DNA of 64,000 nt from UPXZ01 sp964498765 (GTDB taxonomy: Bacteria; Bacteroidota; Bacteroidia; Bacteroidales; Paludibacteraceae): the NCBI GenBank assembly GCA_964498765.1, contig CAZCIU010000007.1:1-64000 (forward strand), in the 5' to 3' direction. The translations under genes and the position numbers were made by a program. The notes under the pieces are model-generated. The model saw only the letters and a program-made list of their open reading frames with translations, did no database searches and was not told where the DNA came from. Positions 46,177-55,660 of the stretch are shown one piece after another (position 1 is the stretch's first letter; each line of letters starts with the position of its first letter).

Positions 46177-46184
46177 TATATTTG
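46177..46184 (+). promoter_or_regulatory. Promoter -7 element (TATATTTG) of the NfeD-type gene
   Basis: It matches TAnnTTTG and ends 19 bases before ATG 46204. That is also the reason to reject an upstream in-frame start at 46144, which would lie before the transcript begins. Confidence 0.55.
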
Positions 46185-46203
46185 TAGAAAATATTTTAAC
46201 ATT

Positions 46204-47604
46204 ATGAAGAGAAATTTGATTTTTTTATGTCTTGTCGTTACAAGTTTATTGATACACGCCAATATTTACAGCAATAATCAAGCCAAACCGACATTCTTTT
46301 CTATCGACCTGAAGAAGAACGTGGGCAGCACCACGTGGCTTTATATACAGAAAGGCTTTGAAGAGGCGAAGCAGCTTAACGCCAATACAATAATCATAGA
46401 AATGAACACTTATGGTGGAGAAGTCGGCTTTGCCGACTCAATTCGGACAAAAATTCTGAATTCTGACATTCCTGTCATAGTTTTCATTGACAATAATGCC
46501 GCTTCTGCAGGAGCGTTGATTTCTATTGCCTGCGAACGAATTTATATGCGAAAAGGCGCCACCATCGGAGCTGCGTCCGTAGTGGATCAGACCGGACAAA
46601 AACTTCCCGACAAATACCAATCCTACATGCGTGCTACCATGCGAGCCACAGCCGAAGCGCATGGAAAAGACACTATTATCAGCGGAAATGACACAATATA
46701 TAAATGGAAACGAGATCCGCTGATTGCCGAAGCGATGGTTGACGAACGAACCGCAATTAAAAACGTGACCGATTCGGGAAAAGTGCTGACATTTACCACA
46801 GAAGAAGCCATTAAATACAATTATTGCGATGGAATGGCTGAAAACATCACCGAAGTAATCAAAAGCGAAATTGGCGAAGAAGACTTTGAGCTCATAAAAT
46901 TCAAACCCACCACCTGGGACAATATTAAAGGATTTTTGATGAGTCCGATTTTCCAAAGCATCCTGATTATGCTGATTATTGGTGGAATTTATTTTGAACT
47001 TCAATCGCCGGGAATCGGCTTTGCACTCGGAGTTGCAATCACTGCTGCGTTGCTTTATTTTGCACCGCTGTATATAGATGGTTTAGCCGAACATTGGGAA
47101 ATCATCTTATTTATTATAGGTTTGATTTTGATTGGGCTGGAGATTTTCGCCTTCCCTGGATTTGGCATTGCGGGGATTAGCGGAATTGCGCTTGTCGTCG
47201 CCGGTTTGGTGCTCAGCCTGATTGGTAATGTAAAATTCAATTTCCAACCTGTGGATGGAGATGATTTTACACGAGCTACGCTCACGGTCATTGCGGGATT
47301 GATACTTGGATTCGCTACAACGATATATTTGAGCACAAAAATCGGCTCTAAAGGAATTTTCAAACGACTGGCACTTGACACTACATTGGATAACAAAGAA
47401 GGTTATGTAGGAGTTCCGCTGGAAACGCTGGAAATTGTAGGAAAACAGGGAGCTGCTTCTACCGTTTTGCGCCCATCAGGCAAAGTACGAGTAGATAACA
47501 AAACCTACGATGCCGTTTCCATCAACGGAGCATTTATCGAAAAAGGCTCAAACGTCATTGTTGTTCGCTACGAAACCGGACAGGTATATGTAGAGGAAAT
47601 TTAG
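46204..47604 (+). CDS. NfeD-family membrane-bound serine protease
   Basis: Read from ATG 46204, the product is 466 residues with a signal peptide, then a ClpP-like serine protease domain (about 33-235). MNTYGGEVGFADSI is followed by the serine motif NAASAGALISIA. Next come four membrane helices (about 255-385) and a C-terminal OB-fold domain (about 400-466, YVGVPLETLEIVGKQGAASTVLRPSGKVRVDN). Relatives cleave membrane proteins such as stomatins and are linked to membrane quality control. No stomatin gene is adjacent. It is divergent from a lone ECF sigma factor, and a hairpin terminator follows. Confidence 0.92.
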   Translation: MKRNLIFLCLVVTSLLIHANIYSNNQAKPTFFSIDLKKNVGSTTWLYIQKGFEEAKQLNANTIIIEMNTYGGEVGFADSIRTKILNSDIPVIVFIDNNAASAGALISIACERIYMRKGATIGAASVVDQTGQKLPDKYQSYMRATMRATAEAHGKDTIISGNDTIYKWKRDPLIAEAMVDERTAIKNVTDSGKVLTFTTEEAIKYNYCDGMAENITEVIKSEIGEEDFELIKFKPTTWDNIKGFLMSPIFQSILIMLIIGGIYFELQSPGIGFALGVAITAALLYFAPLYIDGLAEHWEIILFIIGLILIGLEIFAFPGFGIAGISGIALVVAGLVLSLIGNVKFNFQPVDGDDFTRATLTVIAGLILGFATTIYLSTKIGSKGIFKRLALDTTLDNKEGYVGVPLETLEIVGKQGAASTVLRPSGKVRVDNKTYDAVSINGAFIEKGSNVIVVRYETGQVYVEEI

Positions 47605-47677
47605 CACCTAATCTCCTGCGTTGGAGAAATCTTTTTTCAAGAAAAAGATACGCAAGCTTTTTACCTGATAACTTTTA

Positions 47678-47734
47678 GGCACATTTTTAACTATTTGAAA
47701 ATCACAATCTGCAATTTTCAGTTAAAAATGTGTC
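47678..47734 (+). terminator. Terminator of the NfeD-type gene
   Basis: A 15-bp stem with one G-T pair (47678-47692 with 47720-47734) plus an inner TGAAAAT/ATTTTCA pairing is followed by a T run. Confidence 0.85.
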
Positions 47735-47804
47735 TTTTTTCTTTTTAAAGGTTTTTTAACATTGTTAAATCTCAAAAATAAGTATCAACGCATGCATAAA
47801 TCGA

Positions 47805-47812
47805 TATTTTTG
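47805..47812 (+). promoter_or_regulatory. Promoter -7 element (TATTTTTG) of the second SusC/SusD operon
   Basis: It lies 70 bases before the SusC start. No TTG is seen at the usual -33 spacing, which often means an activator or another sigma factor is needed. Confidence 0.45.
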
Positions 47813-47882
47813 TGTTAACCTATCTTAAATTCTGAGGACGTCACATTCAATTAACTTAATAAATTAACTAAAACCAATTTCC

Positions 47883-50800
47883 ATGAAAAAAAGAATGAAG
47901 TTATTTTGCATCCTCCTATTTATAGGGATGGGTGTCAGCTTTGCTCAAACTCAGGTTAGCGGAACGGTAACAGATGAGAATGGAGAACCTGTTATTGGCG
48001 CAAGCGTAATTGTGCAGGGAACTACAAAAGGAGTTGCCACAAATCATTTAGGTGATTTCTCAATTGATGCGCCATCCAACGGTAGGCTCGTAGTCTCTTC
48101 CATTGGCTATGCCAGCCAAACCGTGAGCATCAACAATCGGACGAGAATTAGCATTGTTCTAATTGAAGACACCAGAACTCTGAAAGAAGTAGAAATTACG
48201 GCAGAGTTCGGTATGAAACGTGTTGCGAGATCTGTGGGTTCATCGGCCCAAAACGTAAAAGCTACCGATATTACCGAGTCGGGACGCGATAACTTTATTT
48301 CGGCACTGCAAGGTAGGGTTTCCGGGATGAATGTTACATCTACTGGAGGAGCTCCAGGTGCTTCCACTACCGTTATTTTGCGAAGCATTACTTCTATTTC
48401 GGGAAACAATCAGCCACTTTATGTAATTGACGGGGTGCCAATGAACAACAGCACCTTTGACCCAATTGCCTTTGCAGGAACAGAAAGATATTCAGTACGA
48501 AGCCTTGATTTTGCTTCCAGAGGTAATGACTTGAACCCAGAAGACATTGCTGAAGTTACTGTACTGAAAGGTGCCGCAGCGGCTGCTCTTTACGGATCTG
48601 ACGCATCTAACGGTGCAATTATCATCACTACCAAAAAAGGTCGTGCTGGAAAAGGACAGGTTACTTACAGCAATTCATTCAGATGGGACAAAAGTTATGG
48701 TTTTCCAGAAGTTCAGACCAAATATGCCAACGGCGCATACGGAACCACAAACTACTACTTCACAAATAGATACGGCGGTTTGTATCCTGATGGAATGGAA
48801 CTTTACGACAACCTAAGCCAAATCATGCAAACCGGGTTTACTCAAAAACACAACATTGCAGTTGATGGTGGAAATGAAAAAACAACTTTGCGTGCCGCAG
48901 CCTCATTCTTAGGTCAGGAAGGTGTAGTAAAATCTACAGATTACAATCGATTAAATCTGACATTGTCCGGAAAATCTGAAATCACCAAATGGCTGAAATT
49001 CGAAGGATCCATGCAGTACACTAATACTGAGAATAATAAAGCACTTCGTGGAACAGACGGTCCTCTTTATAGAGCTTTACTTTGGCCGATTGTGGACAAT
49101 ATGGCTAATTATTTGGCCGAAGATGGTTCGCACATGCGTCTGCCAACTTACTACACCGATACGGATTTATTGAACCCATTGTTTGGCTTGTTCAAAAATA
49201 AATTTTTCGATACGTCGGATCGTTTCTTGTCAAACGTAGCTGTAACGGTAAATCCAATTGAAAATGCATTTATTAGAGCGCAATTAGGTTGGGACGTTGG
49301 GATGCAGACTTTTATAACTTCTGAGCATCCATATTATTCAAACAACAATAACGGAGATGGTTATTATAACCTTGTAAAAGCCAATTTCTCCGATCCAACT
49401 ATGAATATACTTGCCGGTTATAACAATGTTTTCTTTGACGAAAAACTTACATTCGGCGCACAAATTGGATATCACCAACTTGAAAATGGAGTTACCCGAT
49501 TGATTACCAACGGATCAAAATTTATCATTCCGGATTTTCAATCCATTAACAACACAACTCCATCCACAATTAGCACCAGCCAACGTACTACTAAAAGAAG
49601 AATTCAGGCTATTTCGGCACAATTTGAATTTGGTTATCAAAATCTGGCATTCTTGACTTTAAGAGGAAGAAATGACTGGTCTTCAACTCTTCCAGTTGTA
49701 AATAATCGCTATTTCTATCCTGCAGTAGAAGCGTCATTGGTACTTTCTGAGCTAGGTTTCATGAAAAATGTAGAGCCAATTGATTTCTTAAAAATTCGCG
49801 GAACGATAGCTCAAGTTGGTAAAGATGCAGGTCCGCTAGAAATTGACCCGCAACTTGAACCTACATTATTAACCGGAGGCGGTTTCAAATACGGATTTAC
49901 TGGTCCAAACAAAAAACTAAGACCAGAGATGGCCACTTCAAAAGAAGCAGGTTTTGAATTCAGAATTTTAGATGAGCGTATCAACGGAGACTTTACCTAT
50001 TTCCATACTCACAATGCCGATCAGATTGTGAAAGGTTTCCGCTTAAGCTACGCTACCGGATTTGTTTTGAACAACATGAACGTAGGAACTTTCAATACTT
50101 GGGGCTGGGAAGGACACATTGATGGAGACATTATCCGCAACAACAACTTCAGATGGAATGTTGGTTTGAACATGTCTCAAACTCACTCAAAAGTTGTTGA
50201 TTTGCCGGAAAATGTTACTGAATATTACAATCCTTACACCTGGAACTCCGGAAATATCAGAAACGGTATTATGGTTGGACATCCTGTAACAACACTTACC
50301 GGACGTGCCTATTTAAGAAATGACAATGGAACAATTCTTATTGACCCTAAAACCGGACTTCCGCTTATTGATCCAAAATGGAGCGTACTGGGTGACCGTG
50401 AGCCAAAACTCAGATTCGGCATCACATCAGCATTTACTTACAAAGGCTTCAGAGCTTCTGCGATGTTCTCAGGCCGCTACAAAGCAACAGTAGTAAATGG
50501 AACGAAACGTACTATGATGACATCCGGAACCAGTTGGGAATCGGTAGATTTAAGAGAGAGAGGACCGGTAGTTTTCAATGGCGTATTGAGAGATGGAAAT
50601 GAAAATACACCAAATCCAACAATTAACAACATTGCTGTAGATTACAAATCATACGGAACTTCCATTTACGGTGGTAACGACGAAGACTGGCTGGAGAAAA
50701 ACGTCAATTACTTGAGACTTCAGGAACTTCGTTTGTCTTACAGAATTCCTCCAACTTGGCTCAAAACCAATCTTCCATTGATAAGTAATGCTGATATTTT

Positions 50801-50966
50801 CTTTACTGGAAATGACTTATTTACTTTGACAAATTACTCAGGAATTGATGCAGTAGGAAACACAGTTTCTGCAGCAGCAGGTGGAACCGGAGGCGAAGGA
50901 TATGATGTATGGTCACTACCTAATCCACGTGGATTATCATTTGGTTTAAGTTTTACATTTAATTAA
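47883..50966 (+). CDS. SusC/RagA-like TonB-dependent transporter (second locus)
   Basis: The 1027-residue product has a signal peptide (ending GVSFAQ), a carboxypeptidase-like domain (GTVTDENGEPVIGASVIVQGTTKGVATNHLGDFSI), a plug with VTVLKGAAAAALYGSDASNGAIIITTKKG, and a barrel. It forms a pair with the SusD gene 23 bases downstream. No enzyme lies inside this trio, but the NamZ-symporter cluster follows on the same strand after a terminator, so the imported ligand may be muropeptide or amino-sugar material. The sequence differs clearly from the SusC at 30-33 kb. Confidence 0.95.
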   Translation: MKKRMKLFCILLFIGMGVSFAQTQVSGTVTDENGEPVIGASVIVQGTTKGVATNHLGDFSIDAPSNGRLVVSSIGYASQTVSINNRTRISIVLIEDTRTLKEVEITAEFGMKRVARSVGSSAQNVKATDITESGRDNFISALQGRVSGMNVTSTGGAPGASTTVILRSITSISGNNQPLYVIDGVPMNNSTFDPIAFAGTERYSVRSLDFASRGNDLNPEDIAEVTVLKGAAAAALYGSDASNGAIIITTKKGRAGKGQVTYSNSFRWDKSYGFPEVQTKYANGAYGTTNYYFTNRYGGLYPDGMELYDNLSQIMQTGFTQKHNIAVDGGNEKTTLRAAASFLGQEGVVKSTDYNRLNLTLSGKSEITKWLKFEGSMQYTNTENNKALRGTDGPLYRALLWPIVDNMANYLAEDGSHMRLPTYYTDTDLLNPLFGLFKNKFFDTSDRFLSNVAVTVNPIENAFIRAQLGWDVGMQTFITSEHPYYSNNNNGDGYYNLVKANFSDPTMNILAGYNNVFFDEKLTFGAQIGYHQLENGVTRLITNGSKFIIPDFQSINNTTPSTISTSQRTTKRRIQAISAQFEFGYQNLAFLTLRGRNDWSSTLPVVNNRYFYPAVEASLVLSELGFMKNVEPIDFLKIRGTIAQVGKDAGPLEIDPQLEPTLLTGGGFKYGFTGPNKKLRPEMATSKEAGFEFRILDERINGDFTYFHTHNADQIVKGFRLSYATGFVLNNMNVGTFNTWGWEGHIDGDIIRNNNFRWNVGLNMSQTHSKVVDLPENVTEYYNPYTWNSGNIRNGIMVGHPVTTLTGRAYLRNDNGTILIDPKTGLPLIDPKWSVLGDREPKLRFGITSAFTYKGFRASAMFSGRYKATVVNGTKRTMMTSGTSWESVDLRERGPVVFNGVLRDGNENTPNPTINNIAVDYKSYGTSIYGGNDEDWLEKNVNYLRLQELRLSYRIPPTWLKTNLPLISNADIFFTGNDLFTLTNYSGIDAVGNTVSAAAGGTGGEGYDVWSLPNPRGLSFGLSFTFN

Positions 50967-50989
50967 TTAACGAAAAATTTATTTCAAAC

Positions 50990-52885
50990 ATGAAAAAGAT
51001 AACGATATTACTTACAGCACTGATCATGTTTCTTGCAGTTGGCTGTGAAGATTATTTAGATGTCAACAGAAACGTAGATGCTCCGGACTATGTGGAAGGA
51101 TATTTGTATCTGGCAGGTATTCAGCAAGCATATCAGGGAATCTACTGGGACATCAGAGCGGTTGGTCCTTTCACCCAGATGATGGGAACAAATAATGGTT
51201 CCTATGCTAGTTTTGCAAATAATTATTACATAGAAGGTAGTGATGCAGGCGGCGAAATCTGGCGTTTAGTATACTGGAATCAAGGAATGAACCTTGAAAA
51301 CTTAATCAATCAATCCATGGAAGCTGAAGACTGGACATTAGCCGGAATTGGCTATGCTATTAAAGCATTTTCGTGGGATATGATGACAAAATTTCACGGA
51401 GAACTTCCTATGAAAGACGCTTATGTAAATGGTTTACTTTCTCACAATTACGATTATCAAAAGGACATTTACCCACAAGTTCAAGAATGGGCTTACAAAG
51501 CAATTGAACTACTTGAAAAAACAGATAATCATAACTATGGAAATAAAATCAGTGCTAATGATTACATTTACAGAGGCGACAAATCCAAATGGATAAAGTT
51601 TGCGTACGCGGTTTTGGTGAGAAATTATTCCTCACTTTCTAATAAAACTAATTTCAATTCGGAATATGCTCCAAAATTGCTCGAAGCTGTTTCAAAATCA
51701 TTCAAATCTACTGACGACGATGCAATGGTAACCGTTGCTGGAGGTTCGCAAGGAGCTGCTCAATCAACTTACAATAATTTCTGGGGAACAGCTCGCGCTA
51801 ACTTGGCTGCCAATTATTCTACTAATTCTTGGTTCCAGCATGAGTATGCCGTTCAGGTTTTTACCGGAACAGTTCCGAAATACGATGAAGCTACCGGAGA
51901 AAAGTCAAAAACAGGAACAAATCCTTATTATCCGTTTGAACTGGCTGCAAAACAAATCATTACTGACACTTTGAAAACTGCTGGTCACTTTGATCCGCGC
52001 GTAGTTGCAAAACTTGGCACAACGAGCGATCCGCTTTTCAAAAACAGCAATAATGAAGACAGTGTAAAAGCATTCAAATATTACGGCGGAAGTTTTACTA
52101 GCACTACAGGCCCAATCGGAACTGCACCTTCCATCTACGGAAGAAATGCAAAATCTGACTATGTAGGTGCTGTAAATGACGGTAAAGGACGTTGGTTGTA
52201 TCATGATGAAGCACCTTATATTTTGACTTCTTATGCTGAAATTAAATTCTGCGAAGCAGAAGCATTATTCAAACTTAATAGAAAAGCTGAAGCTTTGGCT
52301 GCTTTCAAAGAAGCCGTAAAAGCAGATATGGAATTTACTGCAAAATATCTGAAAGATAATAAAGCAGGCGAAGCTGCTGGCGGAGATAAAATCACAAAAA
52401 CATTGTTCAACAAACTTTCTGCAGAATATCTTGCCGGACCGTATGTAGATGGATTGTCAGTCAGTGATTTCACGCTTTCTCACATCATGATGCAAAAATG
52501 GGTTGCTTTGTATCCTTGGGGAGCTACAGAAGCTTGGGTGGATATGAGAAAATACCATTACGATATTCAGTACACAGGAGAATATCCAAGTTCAGGAAAT
52601 GGCTGGACTAACGCACTAGTTACCCAAAAATGGGACAGTAATCCTGATAAGGTTTACAAAGGACTGTATTTGGCTCCGGCTCAAGTTGCCAATCGAAAAG
52701 GCCTGTACAACATCAACAACGAAGGTGCACCTTGCTACAGACTAAGACCAAGATACAACTCTGAATACATGTGGAATCTGGGTTCGCTTGAAAAACTTAC
52801 TCCAATTCCTGGAACTGCGACAAACTACCAAACTTCAATTCCATGGTTTGCATATCCTAACGAAATGCCAACTTCAATTAAGTAA
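50990..52885 (+). CDS. SusD/RagB-like surface lipoprotein (second locus)
   Basis: The 631-residue product has the lipoprotein start GCEDYLDVNRN with acidic residues after the cysteine, helical repeats, and the SusD-like_2 ending (SHIMMQKWVALYPWGATEAWVDMRKYHYD). It caps the SusC transporter and binds the ligand at the surface. It follows SusC by 23 bases and precedes a small lipoprotein by 27 bases. Confidence 0.93.
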   Translation: MKKITILLTALIMFLAVGCEDYLDVNRNVDAPDYVEGYLYLAGIQQAYQGIYWDIRAVGPFTQMMGTNNGSYASFANNYYIEGSDAGGEIWRLVYWNQGMNLENLINQSMEAEDWTLAGIGYAIKAFSWDMMTKFHGELPMKDAYVNGLLSHNYDYQKDIYPQVQEWAYKAIELLEKTDNHNYGNKISANDYIYRGDKSKWIKFAYAVLVRNYSSLSNKTNFNSEYAPKLLEAVSKSFKSTDDDAMVTVAGGSQGAAQSTYNNFWGTARANLAANYSTNSWFQHEYAVQVFTGTVPKYDEATGEKSKTGTNPYYPFELAAKQIITDTLKTAGHFDPRVVAKLGTTSDPLFKNSNNEDSVKAFKYYGGSFTSTTGPIGTAPSIYGRNAKSDYVGAVNDGKGRWLYHDEAPYILTSYAEIKFCEAEALFKLNRKAEALAAFKEAVKADMEFTAKYLKDNKAGEAAGGDKITKTLFNKLSAEYLAGPYVDGLSVSDFTLSHIMMQKWVALYPWGATEAWVDMRKYHYDIQYTGEYPSSGNGWTNALVTQKWDSNPDKVYKGLYLAPAQVANRKGLYNINNEGAPCYRLRPRYNSEYMWNLGSLEKLTPIPGTATNYQTSIPWFAYPNEMPTSIK

Positions 52886-52912
52886 TTGTTCAATCCATTA
52901 AAAATAAATAAA

Positions 52913-53752
52913 ATGAAAATATTGAAATATATCATTCCGTTATTTTTGATTGTTTTCACTGTTTCTTGCGAGCAGAATGTGGTGGAATACCAATCAACAC
53001 CTGTGGGGGATAATATGGCTGAGTTTCAATTACACTACTTTGTGCCGGTAACTGCCGTGGCAGCCAACAACATTACAAAAGTAGAGTTGAACGGTAAAAC
53101 ATTATCCAACAGTACAGCCCTGCTTACGACTTACAATGCCATTCCTAATGGAACGGTAGGTAGATTTTACACTACCAATACAGGTTCAAATACTATAAAA
53201 ATGTATCAAGGTACTAATGCTGATAAATTGGTTTATGAGCAGCAAGTGACATTGTCTAATGGGAAACAAAACATTTTTGTTCACGACTTTAACAAGCCGC
53301 CGGTAGTTTTTGACAATGGTTTTCCTTACACTGCCAATGTTACACAAAATACTGATTCAACTTGCTGGGTGAAATTCTATAATTTCCTTTATGAAGCTAA
53401 CGGCACGCCAACTACATTGAAACTTCAGTATCAATACGTTGACACTCGAACGAAAGCATTGGTGAACATTGGTTCCCCGGTAGGTTTTGGTGAAACAACA
53501 GGCTGGAACCCGGTAAAAATAGTTAAAACTATCAACAACTCATCCGGTTACAGCAGAATTGATTATAAAATCAAAATAGTGGATGCAAGCGGAAATGTGG
53601 TAGGTGACCTGGAAATTATCAACGATAAAAAGGCTTATGTAGCTTACAGTGGATTCTTTACTGAATACATTGGGCGCAGATATCATCACATTTTATCAGG
53701 AATGCGAATGTCTGTTCCTTATGCTTTAGTCAGAGAATTTGTAGCTTTATAA
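52913..53752 (+). CDS. Surface lipoprotein with DUF4397-like domain
   Basis: Read from ATG 52913 (an upstream TTG in the same frame is rejected), the product is 279 residues with a lipoprotein signal (TVSCEQN, acidic after the cysteine). The mature part has the beta-sandwich feel of DUF4397-type proteins (NNITKVELNGKTLSNSTALL; VYEQQVTLSNGKQNIFVHDF). It is in the SusE-like position and likely binds ligand at the surface. A terminator follows, so the trio is a complete unit. Confidence 0.82.
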   Translation: MKILKYIIPLFLIVFTVSCEQNVVEYQSTPVGDNMAEFQLHYFVPVTAVAANNITKVELNGKTLSNSTALLTTYNAIPNGTVGRFYTTNTGSNTIKMYQGTNADKLVYEQQVTLSNGKQNIFVHDFNKPPVVFDNGFPYTANVTQNTDSTCWVKFYNFLYEANGTPTTLKLQYQYVDTRTKALVNIGSPVGFGETTGWNPVKIVKTINNSSGYSRIDYKIKIVDASGNVVGDLEIINDKKAYVAYSGFFTEYIGRRYHHILSGMRMSVPYALVREFVAL

Positions 53753-53769
53753 AATCATAAATGAACAAC

Positions 53770-53802
53770 ACAGAGCAATTCTATAAAGCAGAATTGCTCT
53801 GT
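53770..53802 (+). terminator. Terminator of the second SusC/SusD operon
   Basis: A perfect 12-bp stem (ACAGAGCAATTC / GAATTGCTCTGT) with a 9-nt loop and a T-rich tail. The rest of the gap up to 54037 shows no ORF. Confidence 0.9.
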
Positions 53803-54019
53803 TTGTTTAATCAATTCACCGAAAGAAAGATTTGCGAACGCAAAATCCCGAACTTACCATTTTGACAAAAAAAGCACTTTTTTTCAATTAAAAAACAACA
53901 AAAAGTCAGTTTACACAACAAATTGTGATTAAACAAAAACATTTGCTGCGAACATGTTAAACTAGTCAAAATATCGTATTTGTTATTCAAAATTCCTGTT
54001 TTTTCAAATAAAAAAATCG

Positions 54020-54027
54020 TATTTTTG
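54020..54027 (+). promoter_or_regulatory. Possible promoter element (TATTTTTG) before namZ
   Basis: It matches TAnnTTTG but ends only 10 bases before ATG 54038, which would give a nearly leaderless message. No TTG is at the usual distance, so the true promoter may be further upstream. Confidence 0.3.
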
Positions 54028-54037
54028 TTTGAACTAT

Positions 54038-55204
54038 ATGAAAAAACTATATTTTACCATATTATTTCTGCTGTTTAGCTTTGTTATTTTCGCACAGCAA
54101 AATCGCGTCATCCTCGGTGCCGAGCAGACCAATGCCTACTTGCCGATTTTGAAAAATAAGCGGGTGGCACTTTTTTCCAATCATACCGGAATGGTGGGCG
54201 ATAAGCACACGCTGGATATTTTGATTGAGAATAAAGTGAATGTGGTGGCAATTTTCTCGCCGGAGCACGGATTTCGGGGAACAGCAGATGCGGGCGAACA
54301 CGTGTCAAGTTCGGTGGATGAAAAAACGGGCGTGCCAATCCTTTCGCTTTACGACGGCGATTCAAGGCGTCCAAGCGAAGCCAATATCCGCAAATTTGAT
54401 ATTTTGGTGGTTGATATTCAGGATGTGGGTTTGCGGTTTTATACTTATTACATTTCGATGGTGCGCTTGATGGATGCTTGCGCGGAATTTAATCGGAAAA
54501 TGCTAATTCTTGACCGCCCAAATCCGAACGGATTTTACGTGGACGGGCCGATTTTAGATATGAAATATAAATCGGGTGTGGGCTGGCTACCTATTCCGGT
54601 TGTTCATGGAATGACACTCGGAGAAATTGCGCTGATGACCAACGGCGAACGCTGGCTTCCTGCATCACGCGTCTGCGATGTTACGGTCATTCCCTGCAAA
54701 AACTACACGCATCAAACGAAGTACATTTTGCCCATTCCGCCATCCCCCAATTTGCCGAATATGAAATCGATTTACCTCTACCCTTCCACCTGCTATTTTG
54801 AGGCAACGCCGGTAAGTTTAGGTCGCGGAACGGATAAAGCATTTCAGATTTACGGTCACCCAAATATGAAGGGTTACGATTTTTCATTTACACCACGTAG
54901 CGTTTCAGGCGCAAAATTTCCACCACAATTGGACAGACTTTGCTACGGTGTGGATTTAACGAAGAAAACCGATGAAGAAATTTGGGAAAAAGGGCTTGAT
55001 TTAAGCTACGTCATTGATGCATATCGGAATTTGAATTTAGACGATCATTTTTTCAGACCGTTCTTCGAACTCCTAATCGGCAACGAAAACGTCCGCAAAA
55101 TGATAAAAGCCGGAAAATCTGCCGAAGAAATCAAGGAAAGTTGGAAGGTAGATGTGGAGAGGTTTAAGGAGCAGAGGAGACCATATTTAGTTTATAGTGA
55201 ATAG
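54038..55204 (+). CDS. namZ: NamZ-like exo-beta-N-acetylmuramidase (GH171, DUF1343)
   Basis: Read from ATG 54038 the product is 388 residues with a signal peptide (MKKLYFTILFLLFSFVIFAQ). The DUF1343 family motifs are clear: RVALFSNHTG (42-51), SPEHGFRG (74-81), DIQDVGLRFYTY and LDRPNPNG. Characterised NamZ proteins (B. subtilis YbbC and Tannerella forsythia) release MurNAc from the non-reducing end of peptidoglycan fragments. This protein should do so in the periplasm. The last codons (LVYSE and stop) are part of a heptamer array, so the C-terminus appears to have been altered by the S23 insertion next to it. The downstream symporter is a candidate MurNAc importer. Confidence 0.93.
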   Translation: MKKLYFTILFLLFSFVIFAQQNRVILGAEQTNAYLPILKNKRVALFSNHTGMVGDKHTLDILIENKVNVVAIFSPEHGFRGTADAGEHVSSSVDEKTGVPILSLYDGDSRRPSEANIRKFDILVVDIQDVGLRFYTYYISMVRLMDACAEFNRKMLILDRPNPNGFYVDGPILDMKYKSGVGWLPIPVVHGMTLGEIALMTNGERWLPASRVCDVTVIPCKNYTHQTKYILPIPPSPNLPNMKSIYLYPSTCYFEATPVSLGRGTDKAFQIYGHPNMKGYDFSFTPRSVSGAKFPPQLDRLCYGVDLTKKTDEEIWEKGLDLSYVIDAYRNLNLDDHFFRPFFELLIGNENVRKMIKAGKSAEEIKESWKVDVERFKEQRRPYLVYSE

Positions 55205-55212
55205 TTTATAGT
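55192..55212. repeat. Left heptamer array of the S23 gene
   Basis: Three 7-nt units (TTATAGT, GAATAGT, TTATAGT) run up to the base before the S23 start codon and overlap the namZ stop codon. They are inverse in orientation to the ACTATAA units on the other side. Confidence 0.7.
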
Positions 55213-55596
55213 ATGATTTATCGAGATTTTAAGGACTTAATTGCCTATCAAAAAGGATTTACGCAGGCTATGAATATTTTCAGACTATCACAAAATTTTC
55301 CTGTTGAAGAAAGGTACTCGTTGACTGATCAAATAAGACGATCGTCACGTTCCGTTTGCTCAAATATTGCCGAAGCATATCGGAAAAGAACTTACCCAAA
55401 ACACTATCATTCAAAAATGACAGATTGCTGGGCTGAAAATGGAGAAACAAATGTTTGGTTAGATTTTGCGTATAACTGTAACTATATTTCAGAAGAAACT
55501 TACAATCAACACATTGCATTAAACACAGAAGTTGGAAAATTAATAACTTACATGATAAATAATCCAGGAAAATTTGGAGTGAAAGGAATAGATTAG
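55213..55596 (+). CDS. Four-helix-bundle protein of the S23/IVP family
   Basis: The 127-residue product has the family pattern: YRDFKDLIAYQKGFTQAMNIFRLSQNFPVEERYSLTDQIRRSSRSVCSNIAEAYRKR, then four long helices. S23 proteins were first found in rRNA intervening sequences; the fold is shared by the Avd accessory protein of diversity-generating retroelements. The role of free-standing copies is unknown. The gene interrupts the namZ-symporter cluster and is bounded on both sides by inverted heptamer arrays. This suggests it arrived as a small mobile cassette. No reverse transcriptase or rRNA gene is nearby. Confidence 0.9.
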   Translation: MIYRDFKDLIAYQKGFTQAMNIFRLSQNFPVEERYSLTDQIRRSSRSVCSNIAEAYRKRTYPKHYHSKMTDCWAENGETNVWLDFAYNCNYISEETYNQHIALNTEVGKLITYMINNPGKFGVKGID

Positions 55597-55601
55597 CCTT
55601 G

Positions 55602-55660
55602 TAACTATCTCACTATAAACGTTTTTACTATAAACTGTCTTACTATAAACTATCATACTA
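55602..55660. repeat. Right heptamer array of the S23 gene
   Basis: Repeated ACTATAA / ACTATC / TACTAT units with a period of 7-8 bases fill the whole gap between the S23 stop and the symporter start. They are the reverse complement of the left array (TTATAGT). The symporter gene therefore has no ordinary leader. Confidence 0.7.

Noticed and set aside
46438..47004. Antisense open frame (188 codons) opposite the NfeD-type gene
   Set aside because: The real gene has protease and membrane motifs; this one has only low-complexity Phe/His/Gly-rich text.
54029..54037. Upstream TTG start for namZ
   Set aside because: ATG 54038 gives a normal signal peptide (MKKLYF) and TTG would add only three residues before it.
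55192..55660. Insertion sequence around the S23 gene
   Set aside because: No transposase and no clear target duplication were seen; the heptamer arrays are not typical IS ends. It is kept as a possible cassette only.
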